32,138 nucleotides of DNA from Cymbomonas tetramitiformis (GCA_001247695.2 LGRX02034362.1:1-32138); one strand, 5' to 3'. Counted from the stretch's first letter, positions 20,776 to 28,852 are shown. Numbers and translations: made by a program. Notes: generated by a model not told the origin, from the letters alone.

Positions 20776-20938
20776 TGTTCAAATTGGAGTGCAACAGAAT
20801 TTTTGTGGTTTCAGACTTTCAGAATCCGTGACTCCTGCTGCAGTAGAGCCGAATGACACATGTAGCTCCGTGACACAAACAGGATGTACAAGTAGCCACG
20901 AAGCGACACGCCTGTTCAGCTCTGTTCCTTTTGCTCTT
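20776..20938 (+). repeat. Split direct repeat A2
   Basis: 163-bp copy of A1 with 26 extra bases, starting directly after B1. The rest is essentially identical, including GACACATGTAGCTCCGTGAC and the end TTTGCTCTT. Confidence 0.9.
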
Positions 20939-21102
20939 CCCACCGCTCCCGACCCAGAGGACTCTTTCCTTTTGGTGACGTGCACAGACGGTCTGGACAT
21001 CTCATCAAAAACATAAATTTAGAAAGCATGTAAAAAGCACAAAAATGCATTTTAAACACTTTACAAAATCATTTTAATGAAATGTATTGCAGTGCCTGCC
21101 TT

Positions 21103-21132
21103 TGGCAAATGAGGATTCGAGCAAAAGAGAAA
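21103..21132 (+). repeat. Split direct repeat B2 (right end)
   Basis: Identical to B1. It marks the right end of the nested element; copia sequence resumes at 21133 with CTGGACTTATGG. The 164 bp between A2 and B2 are AT-rich and non-coding. Confidence 0.88.
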
Positions 21133-21312
21133 CTGGACTTATGGCTACACTGGATTCCCCTTGGTATTGAACAGGTTGTTGCAGACCGACATGCCTGGTC
21201 TTATCACACATTGGCTGGACACAACTATATGCCTGATCTTATCTATCTCTCTGGATTTGGTGATGATGGTGGCCATATTTGTTTTAGGGTTTTGAAGATT
21301 ACTGCATCTTAG
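21133..21312 (+). pseudogene. Copia region after the nested element (gag-pol junction remnant)
   Basis: Reads LDLWLHWIPLGIEQVVADRH in frame +1 up to TAG at 21310. If the nested element is exactly 15872-21132, the codons on either side (GAT and CTG) join in frame. A diverged 25-bp tandem duplication (21283-21332) carries the stop codon. Another frame is also partly open here, so the true reading is uncertain. Confidence 0.4.
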
Positions 21313-21942
21313 GGGATTGAAGATTACTGCTCTTCTGATTGGTATTGTGATGTACCTGATCTTGAAGATGGGAGTGACTCTGGCGATGAGGATGCATGTG
21401 AGCTGCATGGGGGCCTCCCTGTAGGCAGCTCTCTCGCCCTGTATGTTGCATCGACAGACAACACAGCTGACATCTTCACCAGGGCCCTGCCATTGACTGC
21501 ATTCGGTGGGAAGATGGCAGTGATAGACAGTGGCGCCACCAAGCACATCTTCAATATGGTGAGTGACTTTGGCGGTGACTTTGATCCTGCTTCCAGTTCC
21601 ACTTTCAGTGTGGTGCAGGCTGGTACTGTGTCCTCGGAGGGCAGTGGGACGGTCACATTTGCCAAACTGGATGTGTCCACTGGGCGCGCTGTTGGGCTGC
21701 AGTTCACTGGTGCTCAATGCATTCCTGGGCAGCCATTCAACCTAGTGTCTGTGGTGGCGCTTGAGGATGCTGGGTTCAGTGTTGATTTTGGGGCCAGGCA
21801 GATATCCAGTGGGGGGGTGACCTTCTCGTTTTCTAGAGTTGGCAACCAGTATATCATATATGAAGATCAGACTGGCACTTTGGATACCTACATGGCCTGT
21901 GCAGCATACCATGATGACTCTGATCGGGACAAGACAGACTGA
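21313..21942 (+). CDS. Copia protease region
   Basis: In frame +1 after the TAG: an acidic segment (DLEDGSDSGDEDACELHGG), then YVASTDNTADIFT, a copy of the RNase H tail, then VIDSGATKHIF. DSGAT (21526-21540) is the active-site motif of copia aspartic proteases, which cut the Gag-Pol polyprotein. The downstream hydrophobic strands (FNLVSVVALEDAGFSV) fit the second half of the protease. TGA at 21940 interrupts the polyprotein; the same frame continues after it. Confidence 0.8.
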   Translation, partial: GIEDYCSSDWYCDVPDLEDGSDSGDEDACELHGGLPVGSSLALYVASTDNTADIFTRALPLTAFGGKMAVIDSGATKHIFNMVSDFGGDFDPASSSTFSVVQAGTVSSEGSGTVTFAKLDVSTGRAVGLQFTGAQCIPGQPFNLVSVVALEDAGFSVDFGARQISSGGVTFSFSRVGNQYIIYEDQTGTLDTYMACAAYHDDSDRDKTD

Positions 21943-22320
21943 AAGTTTGAGGAAGCTGGGAAGCACATTGAGGGGCATGGGCCCTTTACTCCGGAGTTGT
22001 TTGCCTCCATTGACAACCACGTCCTGGACGATTATTGCACAACTGAGAACCCTTGCTTCTGCAGGGAATGGGCGGGTAAAGCCTGCTATGGCAACCCACC
22101 TTATGAGCATGACACCATCCTGAGATGTCTGCAAAAGGCTCTGAGTGACTTTGCTCGGGCGCCTCAGTCCACCAAGTTCCTTTTGGTGCTACCCAGATGG
22201 GAGACAGCCAGTTGGTGGCAGTTTGTATCTCAGTTTACCATTGTCCATGAGTACCCTGCTGGAGAGAAGATATTCTCGGCTCCATTGGACTCATGCTACA
22301 ATGTGGAGAACCTGGAGATG
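21943..22320 (+). CDS. Copia Dam-like methyltransferase domain between protease and integrase
   Basis: Continues in the protease frame after the TGA at 21940-21942. Order of motifs: GPFTPELFASIDNHVLDDY, then FCREWAGKACYGNPPY (NPPY at 22093-22104), KFLLVLPRWETASWW and YPAGEKIFSAP. This follows the layout of phage Dam-type N6-adenine methyltransferases: a TP-x-x-x-F substrate/AdoMet segment, then (N)PPY, then LPxW-type strands. Such a domain is not part of the standard copia polyprotein. The fold assignment is from pattern only; target and activity are unknown. Confidence 0.6.
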
Positions 22321-23097
22321 TGTGGGGAGAGCCGGGTATGGGTCAGGGAGACCAAGTGGCCCGTGGTGGTGATCTACAAGGATGGGCATACAGTGATGAA
22401 GCTTGATGCCAAGATGCTGGCACATATTCGGCTTGGCCATATTGGTGACGTGACCATGCAGGAGATGCTGGACGAGGAGATCCCTATGGGTATCACCATA
22501 GCGCAGTATACCAAGAGTTTGGTGTGGCACTGCCCTGAGAGGTGTATTTCCTGCAGGCTCACCAAGGCGATCATGCCATCTATGAAGCCTACTGGCAGGG
22601 AGAGTGCTGCAGAGATTGGCTTGCTGGTATGGTCTGACACGTGTGGCCCATTCAGGCACAGTGCTGGTGGGTACCGGTGGTTTGTCCTCTTCGTGGATGA
22701 CTGTACAGCTTGGATATGCGTGTACTTCATGAAGAGGAAGTCGGACTACCTGGCAGCCCTTGAGAAGTTCCTGGCGGAGGTGAGGCAGCACAGGAGCCGT
22801 ATGAGACTTGAGGAGAAGTATCATATGGTATTGCACACTGATGGGGACTCTACGATGATTGCTGGGCAGACACAACAGTACTGCAAAGACCAAGGTATTG
22901 AGCAACGCCATGGATCGCCATACCTCCATGAGAACCAAGCTCGTGTGGAGAGGTCTCATAGGACAGTGCAGGCGATGGCTCGGGCGCTGCTCTTGACATC
23001 TGGCTTTGGTGTGGACATGTGGCCACTTGCTGTTCGTCACTCTGTGTACATTCTGAACAGAACATTCCAGAAGCCCTTGCACAAGAAGTCTCCATAA
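22321..23097 (+). CDS. Copia integrase, N-terminal and catalytic parts
   Basis: Zinc-binding HHCC module: HIRLGH (H-x4-H) and CISC (C-x2-C) near 22420-22560. The catalytic core has D in VWSDTCGP, D in LHTDGDST and E in RVERSHRT, the D,D-35-E triad of retroviral-type integrases. The enzyme inserts the element's cDNA and makes the 5-bp AGGGT duplication seen here. The frame ends at TAA (23095), where one base appears to be missing; the next frame continues with KLYGQHRDLSHLRVFGC. Confidence 0.9.
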   Translation, partial: CGESRVWVRETKWPVVVIYKDGHTVMKLDAKMLAHIRLGHIGDVTMQEMLDEEIPMGITIAQYTKSLVWHCPERCISCRLTKAIMPSMKPTGRESAAEIGLLVWSDTCGPFRHSAGGYRWFVLFVDDCTAWICVYFMKRKSDYLAALEKFLAEVRQHRSRMRLEEKYHMVLHTDGDSTMIAGQTQQYCKDQGIEQRHGSPYLHENQARVERSHRTVQAMARALLLTSGFGVDMWPLAVRHSVYILNRTFQKPLHKKSP

Positions 23098-23098
23098 C

Positions 23099-23500
23099 AA
23101 GTTGTATGGACAGCACCGAGACCTTTCACATCTTCGAGTGTTTGGATGTCTGGCATATGCTTTTGTGGACCCGGACAGCAGGGAGCACAAGCTCAGTGAC
23201 CGAGCGCGGCAACTGAGGTATGTTGGTCACTTTGAGGTCTCATCAGCCTACTTGTCGTATGATCCTGAGTCGGGGAAGATAGTCAAGTCTGGCATGGTCA
23301 AGTTCCATGAGGCTGTGGACAAACAGGGCAAGGTGGTCACCACCTGGGATCCCTCGGCAGTGGCCCCGCTGAGTACCAACTTCATGGTGACGGTGTTGGA
23401 TGGTACATATCATAATATCCTCCCGAGTGACTGGAGGACGGTGTTCTTGATGTCGGGGTCTATCTACTTGACGACAGTGACGAGATTCTTGCGGTACTGA
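23099..23500 (+). pseudogene. Copia integrase C-terminal part, frameshifted
   Basis: In frame +2 the typical copia segment LSHLRVFGCLAYAFV is followed by KLSDRARQLRYVGH and VKFHEAV, the end of the integrase. Around 23400-23440 sense returns to frame +1 (DVGVYLLDDSDEIL), so there is a second frameshift, and a TAG lies at 23547. These breaks separate integrase from RT in this copy. Confidence 0.8.
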
Positions 23501-23577
23501 AGGTGCGAGCAGTGGATGAGGCATGCTGGGTGAGTCTCCGAGCCTAGCTGGATGGCCATCCTGAACACCTTGCTGCT

Positions 23578-25452
23578 GTGCGCTCAACTGCATATAGTGG
23601 TGACCTGAATGTCAACTACCCTCTATTCACTGAGGTCACGGTGGACGCCGGAAGTAAGGAGATGGAAGCTGGTATTATATGCGCACGAGCTGTGGGAGCC
23701 AGTTCATTTCCATACTGTGTCATGTTGCTCACCAACTTTACACACATTGACCTGCCGGTGGGTAAGGTACAGTTCCCTCTTGAGCACACGTGCTTGGCAG
23801 CTGTGGGGAAGGCGTGTGCTGGGGGCTCGGTGGATGTGCTCCCAGATGGTGTGACTGAGCCCAAGGGGGTTAAGCAAGCTATGGAGGCGCCTGATGCTGA
23901 TGAGTGGATGGATGCTATTCAGACCGAGCTTGAGGCCCTGGTTGCAGTCAAGCAGGCCCTGCTGATGATGGATATGGAGGATGTTCCTCCTGGTGTACGT
24001 CTATTGGACATGTCCTTGGTATTGAAGGTCAAACTGGACAAGCACCGGCAGTTGCAGAAGCGCAAGGCGAGGGTGTGTGTGAAGGGCAACAAGCAGGAGT
24101 ATGGTGTCGATTATTTTGACACCTTTGCCCCGTGCACACAGTTATCTTCAGTGAGGCTGGTTATCATTCTGGCGCTCAACCTTGCCCTCGAGGTGTATCA
24201 CATGGATGTGGAGACAGCCTTCCTGAACTCGACCCTGGAGGAGGACCTGTATGTCAAGCTCCCTAGGGGGCTGGAGTATCAGGGCAGGAGATGTGCCAAG
24301 CTGCTCAAGGCAATGTATGGCCTGAAGCAGGCGGGCAAGGAGTGGTTTGAGACCAGTGATGCCTTCATTATGGGCTATGATGAGAGGATGAGGCGCAGTG
24401 ATGTTGAGCCTTGCCTCTACTACATCCGAGACTCTGGCATCACAGTCATCATATTGGCATATGTGGATGACTACCTTGTGGCCACCAACAACCGTTCATG
24501 GTATGATAACTTTGTGGCGGCCTTCAACTCCCAGTATGCCTGCAAGGACTTGGGTGTGCTGGATCTTGTGATGGGCATCGGTGTGCGCTGGGGCCCTGGG
24601 GTGGCATATCTGTCTCAGTCTGGATATATCTCTCAGATGATTGAGACCTATGGACTTAAGGATGCTAAGCCAGCGAGCCTGCCTATGTCTCCAGGGTGCT
24701 CTCTTGCCCCATCTGATGGTAAGGATGCCACCATTCCATTCAGGGGACTACTTGGGCAGCTACAGTGGGTTGCAAGGTGCACGCGCCCTGATATCATGGC
24801 TGCTGTGTCTGCTCTCTCTCGTTTTTGTGCGTCTTATGGCCCAGAGCACTTTGTGGCTCTGAAGCAGGTTGTCAGATACCTTAAGGGCACTATGGGCCAC
24901 GAGCTGGTGTTGCGGACAACCTCCTCTGTGCCAAGGGGGCTGGGTCTGGCCAGTGGAGCACTACCACTATGCATATACACTGACGCTGATTATGCTGGGT
25001 GCAAAACCACGAGGAGATCCACATCTGGCATTGCAGTCTACCTATGTGGCAGCTTACTGATCTTCTCCTCCATCATGCAGAGATGTGTGTCGCTGTCAAC
25101 TACCGAGGCTGAGATCATCGCCATGTCTGAAGGGGCTAGGGAGGTCAAGTACATCATTAACGTGCTGACCGACCTGGTGGACATCTGCACCCCGGTACAG
25201 ATGTACTGTGACAACCAGGGGGCCATTCATTTGGCATCTGACTATGTCAACAACAACAGATCCAAGCACATTGAGGTGAGGAACATGTACATCCGAGAGC
25301 TGGTGAAGTCCAAGATGGTGGAAGCCATGTATGTCGCCTCAGCGGACAACACAGCTGACATCTTCACCAAACCTCTTCCCCTACCAGCATTTCTTACACA
25401 CAGGGAAAGGCTGGGTATCATGAAGTTGCAGAACTCCAACTCTGAAGACTGA
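23578..25452 (+). CDS. Copia reverse transcriptase and RNase H
   Basis: Open from just after the TAG at 23547 to TGA at 25450-25452; no ATG was chosen because it is normally part of the polyprotein. RT: DEWMDAIQTELEAL, the YFDTFAP segment, MDVETAFLN (catalytic Asp), AMYGLKQAGKEW and YVDD at 24460-24471. RNase H: YTDADYAGCKTTRRSTSG, STTEAE and YCDNQGAIHLA, ending DNTADIFTKPLP. All key residues are present, so this is the best-kept part of the element. Confidence 0.95.
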   Translation: MRSTAYSGDLNVNYPLFTEVTVDAGSKEMEAGIICARAVGASSFPYCVMLLTNFTHIDLPVGKVQFPLEHTCLAAVGKACAGGSVDVLPDGVTEPKGVKQAMEAPDADEWMDAIQTELEALVAVKQALLMMDMEDVPPGVRLLDMSLVLKVKLDKHRQLQKRKARVCVKGNKQEYGVDYFDTFAPCTQLSSVRLVIILALNLALEVYHMDVETAFLNSTLEEDLYVKLPRGLEYQGRRCAKLLKAMYGLKQAGKEWFETSDAFIMGYDERMRRSDVEPCLYYIRDSGITVIILAYVDDYLVATNNRSWYDNFVAAFNSQYACKDLGVLDLVMGIGVRWGPGVAYLSQSGYISQMIETYGLKDAKPASLPMSPGCSLAPSDGKDATIPFRGLLGQLQWVARCTRPDIMAAVSALSRFCASYGPEHFVALKQVVRYLKGTMGHELVLRTTSSVPRGLGLASGALPLCIYTDADYAGCKTTRRSTSGIAVYLCGSLLIFSSIMQRCVSLSTTEAEIIAMSEGAREVKYIINVLTDLVDICTPVQMYCDNQGAIHLASDYVNNNRSKHIEVRNMYIRELVKSKMVEAMYVASADNTADIFTKPLPLPAFLTHRERLGIMKLQNSNSED

Positions 25453-25460
25453 GGACTGAA

Positions 25461-25592
25461 GGGGCACTATCCCCATAAACTGGAGCTGGAGGGGCACCAT
25501 CCCCATAAACTGGAGCTGGAGGGGCACCATCCCAAGAACTGGGTGTTGCTGACTGAAGGGGCACCATTCCCAAGAACTGGCAGTAGGACAAC
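25461..25592 (+). repeat. Four tandem copies of a GGGGCACCATCCCC-containing unit
   Basis: Starts at 25461, 25491, 25521 and 25558. The first two units are 30 bp and nearly identical; the last two are longer and diverged. Each contains GGGGCAC(C/T)AT(C/T)CC, able to form a small hairpin. The array lies between the RT-RNase H stop and the polypurine tract. Confidence 0.88.
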
Positions 25593-25608
25593 TAGACAGT
25601 CACCCTTT

Positions 25609-25616
25609 AGAAGGGG
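25609..25616 (+). other. Polypurine tract
   Basis: AGAAGGGG abuts the 3' LTR. It is the expected primer for plus-strand DNA synthesis. Confidence 0.8.
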
Positions 25617-26041
25617 TATTGGAATCTGCAAGTGCCTGCTGATCAGTTTGGTGTAAAGCATGACTATCTAGACCTTGTACAGTAGTCAGGATGCTCAAAC
25701 CCTGAAGAAACCCTAAAGAAATCCTGTGGAACCCTTAGATCTAGATCTGTAGATCTGCTGAACTAATCGTGGCCGTTAGATCATTGACGACTATCGGCAA
25801 GTGCGTAATAAGTTCATCGGCCCACATTTTGATCGTGGGCCGGTACTCAGGCATGTCACTGCGGTCGGTACGAACACGACAGTGACACGTAGGAATCTGT
25901 TTAGTGAACTTTCACTTAGACTGCCCAATCAATAATGACTGGGCGCTGAAGTTCGCGGCGTTTCAAGCTGCGAACTGGTATATCTTTTGAGAATGAAAGC
26001 TTACGCTCGCTTTTGTGAAAACAGACTCTCGAATTCTAACA
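25617..26041 (+). repeat. 3' LTR (425 bp)
   Basis: Same length as the 5' LTR and about 99% identical (four transitions). It also begins TATTGG and ends TCTAACA, followed directly by AGGGT. Confidence 0.95.
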
Positions 26042-26046
26042 AGGGT
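26042..26046 (+). repeat. Target-site duplication, right
   Basis: AGGGT, identical to the five bases before the 5' LTR. Confidence 0.9.
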
Positions 26047-26290
26047 GCCTACACTACAACAGCAGCTGTTACGGCGCCTCCCGTACGCTTCCTGCCTCCG
26101 GCCGCCGAGACCTAGGCCCTCGCCACAGCGGCGCGCGCTCTTCCGGCAGCTCCGGCGATTGTGCCCGGTGGCAGCTGGCAGAGCCACCAGTCATCATTGA
26201 ACCTTAGATGATGGCAGAGGGGCATCCTTGCAAATCGGATCGAATAATGGACTGACGTGGGGACGGGAAGGGGGGAGGGATCCGCGGCAG

Positions 26291-26416
26291 GGGGAGATGG
26301 AGGTCGAGCTGCGAGGGGTGTCGAAGGCTCACCCGAGCATCAAGTTCCAACGAAAGACCGTGGGCATGATGGTCGGGGAGGGCACATTCTTGCTCGAGAG
26401 CAGCATTATCCGCCAA
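26291..26416 (+). CDS. CNB gene exon 12: middle of CNB fold 4
   Basis: Acceptor CCGCGGCAG and donor CAA|GTGCGC, both phase 0. It opens with GEMEVELRG, the strand that completes the roll begun in exon 11, and carries VGMMVGEGTFLLESS, a variant cassette with GE kept. This continuity across the retroelement is the main evidence that both sides belong to one gene. Intron 12 spans 26417-26648. Confidence 0.7.
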
Positions 26417-26648
26417 GTGCGCCGCTCTTCGTACCCTGACATGCAAGTTGCCCAGTATGACTGCGGCCAATTGCAGAAAGCCATGGGCCCTCACCTGCGC
26501 GCCCTGTCATCAGTGCCAGCGCTGCGGGTGTCACGTTATTTTGGGAGCACTCCCGTGAGCCACGTGTACTGAGGCTCTTTGGCGAATTGCGGACATGGCG
26601 CTGCTCAGCGTCCCTGGGGTGTGGCTGGATGTGTGGTTATGGCCCCAG

Positions 26649-26750
26649 CTCCGGATTGAATGCGTGACAGCGGTGAGTGATGCGGTCGTGGGCTTCGTCA
26701 CCATGGATCTGTTAGAGCAGCTTCTGGGAGAGCATCCACGGTTCGTGATG
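26649..26750 (+). CDS. CNB gene exon 13: end of CNB fold 4
   Basis: Acceptor TATGGCCCCAG and donor ATG|GTGCGC, phase 0. It encodes RIECVTAVSDAVVGFVTMD and LLEQLLGEHPRF, the last strands and C-helix of the fold (V-x-A-x-x-D-x-x-x-x, then hydrophobic helix, then HP). Intron 13 (26751-26924) holds nothing notable. Confidence 0.7.
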
Positions 26751-26924
26751 GTGCGCCCGCACAGACCCCCCACTTCCTTTTTGGCATACCCTCACCTCCC
26801 TCCCCCTTTGATCGCCCTTCGTCGTAGTTGATTGTTTCTCCAATATTCTGTGAGCAGCGGCTATAACACAAGTTGATTGATTGCTGTGTGTGAACCCTGC
26901 CGCACGGGCGGTTGCAAGGGGCAG

Positions 26925-27251
26925 CTCTCGGGTCCTGACAGAGCCCACGAGCGGTGGGTTGGTGAAGAGCAGGATCTGTACAAGGCTTGCGTGGCGCAGT
27001 ACATGGAAGACCTGGCCGTCAGTCTGGCCGCCGCAGAAGGCACACAGCATAAGCACCAACCCCACAAGCATAAAAAGCCCAGAGGCAGGCAAAGGGGGTC
27101 GTCCACTTTCAAAAAGGCTGGACGGAACTTTTCGATGATGACACCGAAGAAACGCGTAGTCAAGTCGTCCAGCTTCCTGCAGATTCTTCGGGCGGAGGTC
27201 GGCGCACACTCCACGCCGCACCCCGACCTGCCTCTGCAAAACAACCGGCAG
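26925..27251 (+). CDS. CNB gene exon 14: basic linker between folds 4 and 5
   Basis: Acceptor AAGGGGCAG and donor CAG|GTTTTA, phase 0, 109 codons. A helical start (EEQDLYKACVAQYMEDLA) is followed by a His/Lys/Arg-rich stretch (HKHQPHKHKKPRGRQRG) and TPKKRVVKSSS, which could be a nuclear localisation or phosphorylation region. No folded domain is recognised. Confidence 0.55.
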
Positions 27252-27624
27252 GTTTTAGGGTTTAGGTTTCAGGGTCTTCGTTGCTGTGGGGCATCGGATA
27301 GGTTTGAGTCGTATCTCGGCTCTTTTTGTTCTCACTTACGCCTTGTGGGAGTTTGTCCATTTTTTGTATACTTTATCCGCCTCGATAGTTACATCCCTAC
27401 GGTGCGACGGCCATCACGATCATTGCACAGCCGCGGGGGACCACAGCCACTTCAGCGCCATCCGTCACCTCATTATCAGAGGCAGCTACATCCAATGACC
27501 TGCGGGAGCATGCCCCAGGGCTGAAGTGCGATCGTGGGCTCAGTTCAAGAGCTTGCTAGATTTTCCCTCTCACTTGTCCTGCTCTTGCTGCCACCTGATG
27601 GCGCGCGCCCGTGCACTGCCGCAG
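27252..27624 (+). other. Intron 14, starting with a telomere-like stretch
   Basis: The donor reads GTTTTAGGGTTTAGG and is followed by TTTCAGGG, resembling two to three degenerate TTTAGGG units. The rest shows nothing recognisable. The acceptor is CTGCCGCAG. Confidence 0.5.
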
Positions 27625-27861
27625 GAGCCTCCAGCGTTTCAGAGAAGCCCCTGGAAGGCTGCGAAGTGGGACTCGGACGAGGTGTGTGCTGCTCTGCGCG
27701 GCGCCCCGAGCCTGGTGGAGCTCGGGCACGCTGGTGGCGCGACGCTGATGACCCACTTGGCCGAGGCCACCACGGTAATCGCATTGACCCCGAAGAACAT
27801 GGGGAAGCTCCTTTCATTGGCCGACGAATGCATTGTGATAGTGCTTGCGAAGGACTTGCAG
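27625..27861 (+). CDS. CNB gene exon 15: first half of CNB fold 5
   Basis: Phase 0 at both ends (donor CAG|GTACGT), 79 codons. TTVIALTPKNMGKLLSLADE and CIVIVLAKDLQ fit the turn and strands of a CNB fold. The match is weaker than folds 2-4, but the frame joins exon 16 naturally. Intron 15 (27862-28567) contains an 11-G run at 28340-28350. Confidence 0.6.
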
Positions 27862-28567
27862 GTACGTGGCCCAGAGGGAAACGGGCACCGAGTGTCACCA
27901 GTAGTCACTGCCCGTGCTTGTGTCCGCCGTTTTGTGTGCCCAAATGCTTTGCAGGATTGACAGGAAGACGGGAAATGACGAGTCTACACATGCGGGTGGG
28001 AGGTCACACCACTATTGCTAATTTGGATGGACGGGGGTAGGGCGGGAGGGCTGGATGATGTTTTAGATATGGAAACGCGATGCAGTCGAGGGAATGGTTG
28101 TGGCGTAGATGATGGGGAGCTTGGAGTGATGTTAGGTCGGTGTATCGCGCCAAATCGTGCTTTGGATTGCATCTCGACTCATCATAAAGTCGTCAAACCT
28201 CGGTTTGAACTGTGAGGCTACAGGATGTTAGGGAGTAGGGCAAGGAGTAGGCAAGGAGAGGGGGGTGTGGAGGTGAGAATTTGACACGAGAATGTGGACA
28301 AGCCACATTTCTGGTCAGCAGAGGTCCAGTTGCGGCTACGGGGGGGGGGGTGAGCCAAATGGGGCACACCACGCAGAAATTGCAATGTGCGTGCATCATC
28401 CACACGGCAAGCTCCTCTGTTTGTCTTTGGTGGGGGTATGCGCAACCAACTGGAATACCTCCCTGGGTATGGTGCGTGCACGCCTTTTTCCCCGTCCTGG
28501 ACAGGCTCAGATGATCCGATATGTGGATTCACATCCGATGGGGCATGCCCGGGGATGGTGGTAGCAG

Positions 28568-28852
28568 GTGGCGCTCCCAGCGCACCCGCAGGCGACTTGG
28601 AGCAGAGGAACTGGCAGCTTTCTGGCGCCGCAGCAATTCCTGTATGGGCTGCCCTCCCCGTGCATCTATCACGCGGCCGAGGAAGCCCACGTTGGCGCCA
28701 TACCCCCAACTGAGCTGTTGGACATCATCCAGGAGCACCCTCTGGGAGGACTCACCCTCATCACCACCATGCTACGCCAGGCCGTCGAGGAGGCGGCTGA
28801 GCATCTCCGCCCCTCACCACCCTTAGCCCTCGCTTCTTCCACTATGAGCCTG
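28568..28852 (+). CDS. CNB gene exon 16: second half of CNB fold 5
   Basis: Acceptor GTGGTAGCAG, phase 0. GTGSFLAPQQFLYGLPSP is a degenerate cassette without the usual Glu and Arg. AAEEAHVGAIPPTELLDII and the HP-led helix complete the fold. The 3' end is uncertain: CTG|GTGCAA (phase 0) is chosen, but GTAAGC near 28900 is a stronger donor in another phase. Intron 16 extends to 29134. Confidence 0.6.

Larger units (their letters stand above)
15872..21132 (+). mobile_element. Nested tyrosine-recombinase retrotransposon (DIRS order, PAT/Ngaro-like)
   Basis: About 5.26 kb, inserted in the copia element with no evident target duplication. It has split direct repeats in the order A1 (15873-16009), genes, B1 (20746-20775), A2 (20776-20938), B2 (21103-21132); B1 abuts A2, as expected for an element copied through a circular intermediate. 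It encodes ORF1, RT-RNase H-methyltransferase and a tyrosine recombinase, and no integrase. A DIRS-type methyltransferase plus split repeats is closest to algal PAT/Kangaroo-type elements. One extra base near 18849 breaks the polymerase ORF. The other ORFs look intact. Confidence 0.88.
13133..26041 (+). mobile_element. Ty1/copia LTR retrotransposon, about 12.9 kb with a nested insertion
   Basis: Flanked by AGGGT duplications, with 425-bp LTRs, a primer site, gag with a zinc knuckle, then protease, integrase and RT-RNase H in copia order (integrase before RT). A Dam-like methyltransferase domain lies between protease and integrase. The copia part alone is about 7.65 kb; a 5.26-kb DIRS-type element sits between gag and protease. 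Coding is broken by frameshifts near 15480, 23096 and 23400-23440 and by stops at 21310, 21940 and 23547, while RT-RNase H is intact. LTR divergence (4 of 425, all transitions) indicates a recent insertion. Confidence 0.95.
13088..26290 (+). other. Intron 11 of the CNB gene, hosting the nested retroelements
   Basis: Donor GTTGGC and acceptor GATCCGCGGCAG, phase 0. Removing the copia element (13133-26041) and one target copy leaves an intron of about 289 bp, typical of its neighbours. The host parts (13088-13132 and 26042-26290) hold nothing else recognisable. The element sits only about 40 bp from the donor and in the same orientation as the gene, so correct splicing must skip LTR signals. 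Confidence 0.65.

Noticed and set aside
22291..23190. 299-codon minus-strand frame
   Set aside because: It is the exact antisense of the copia integrase.
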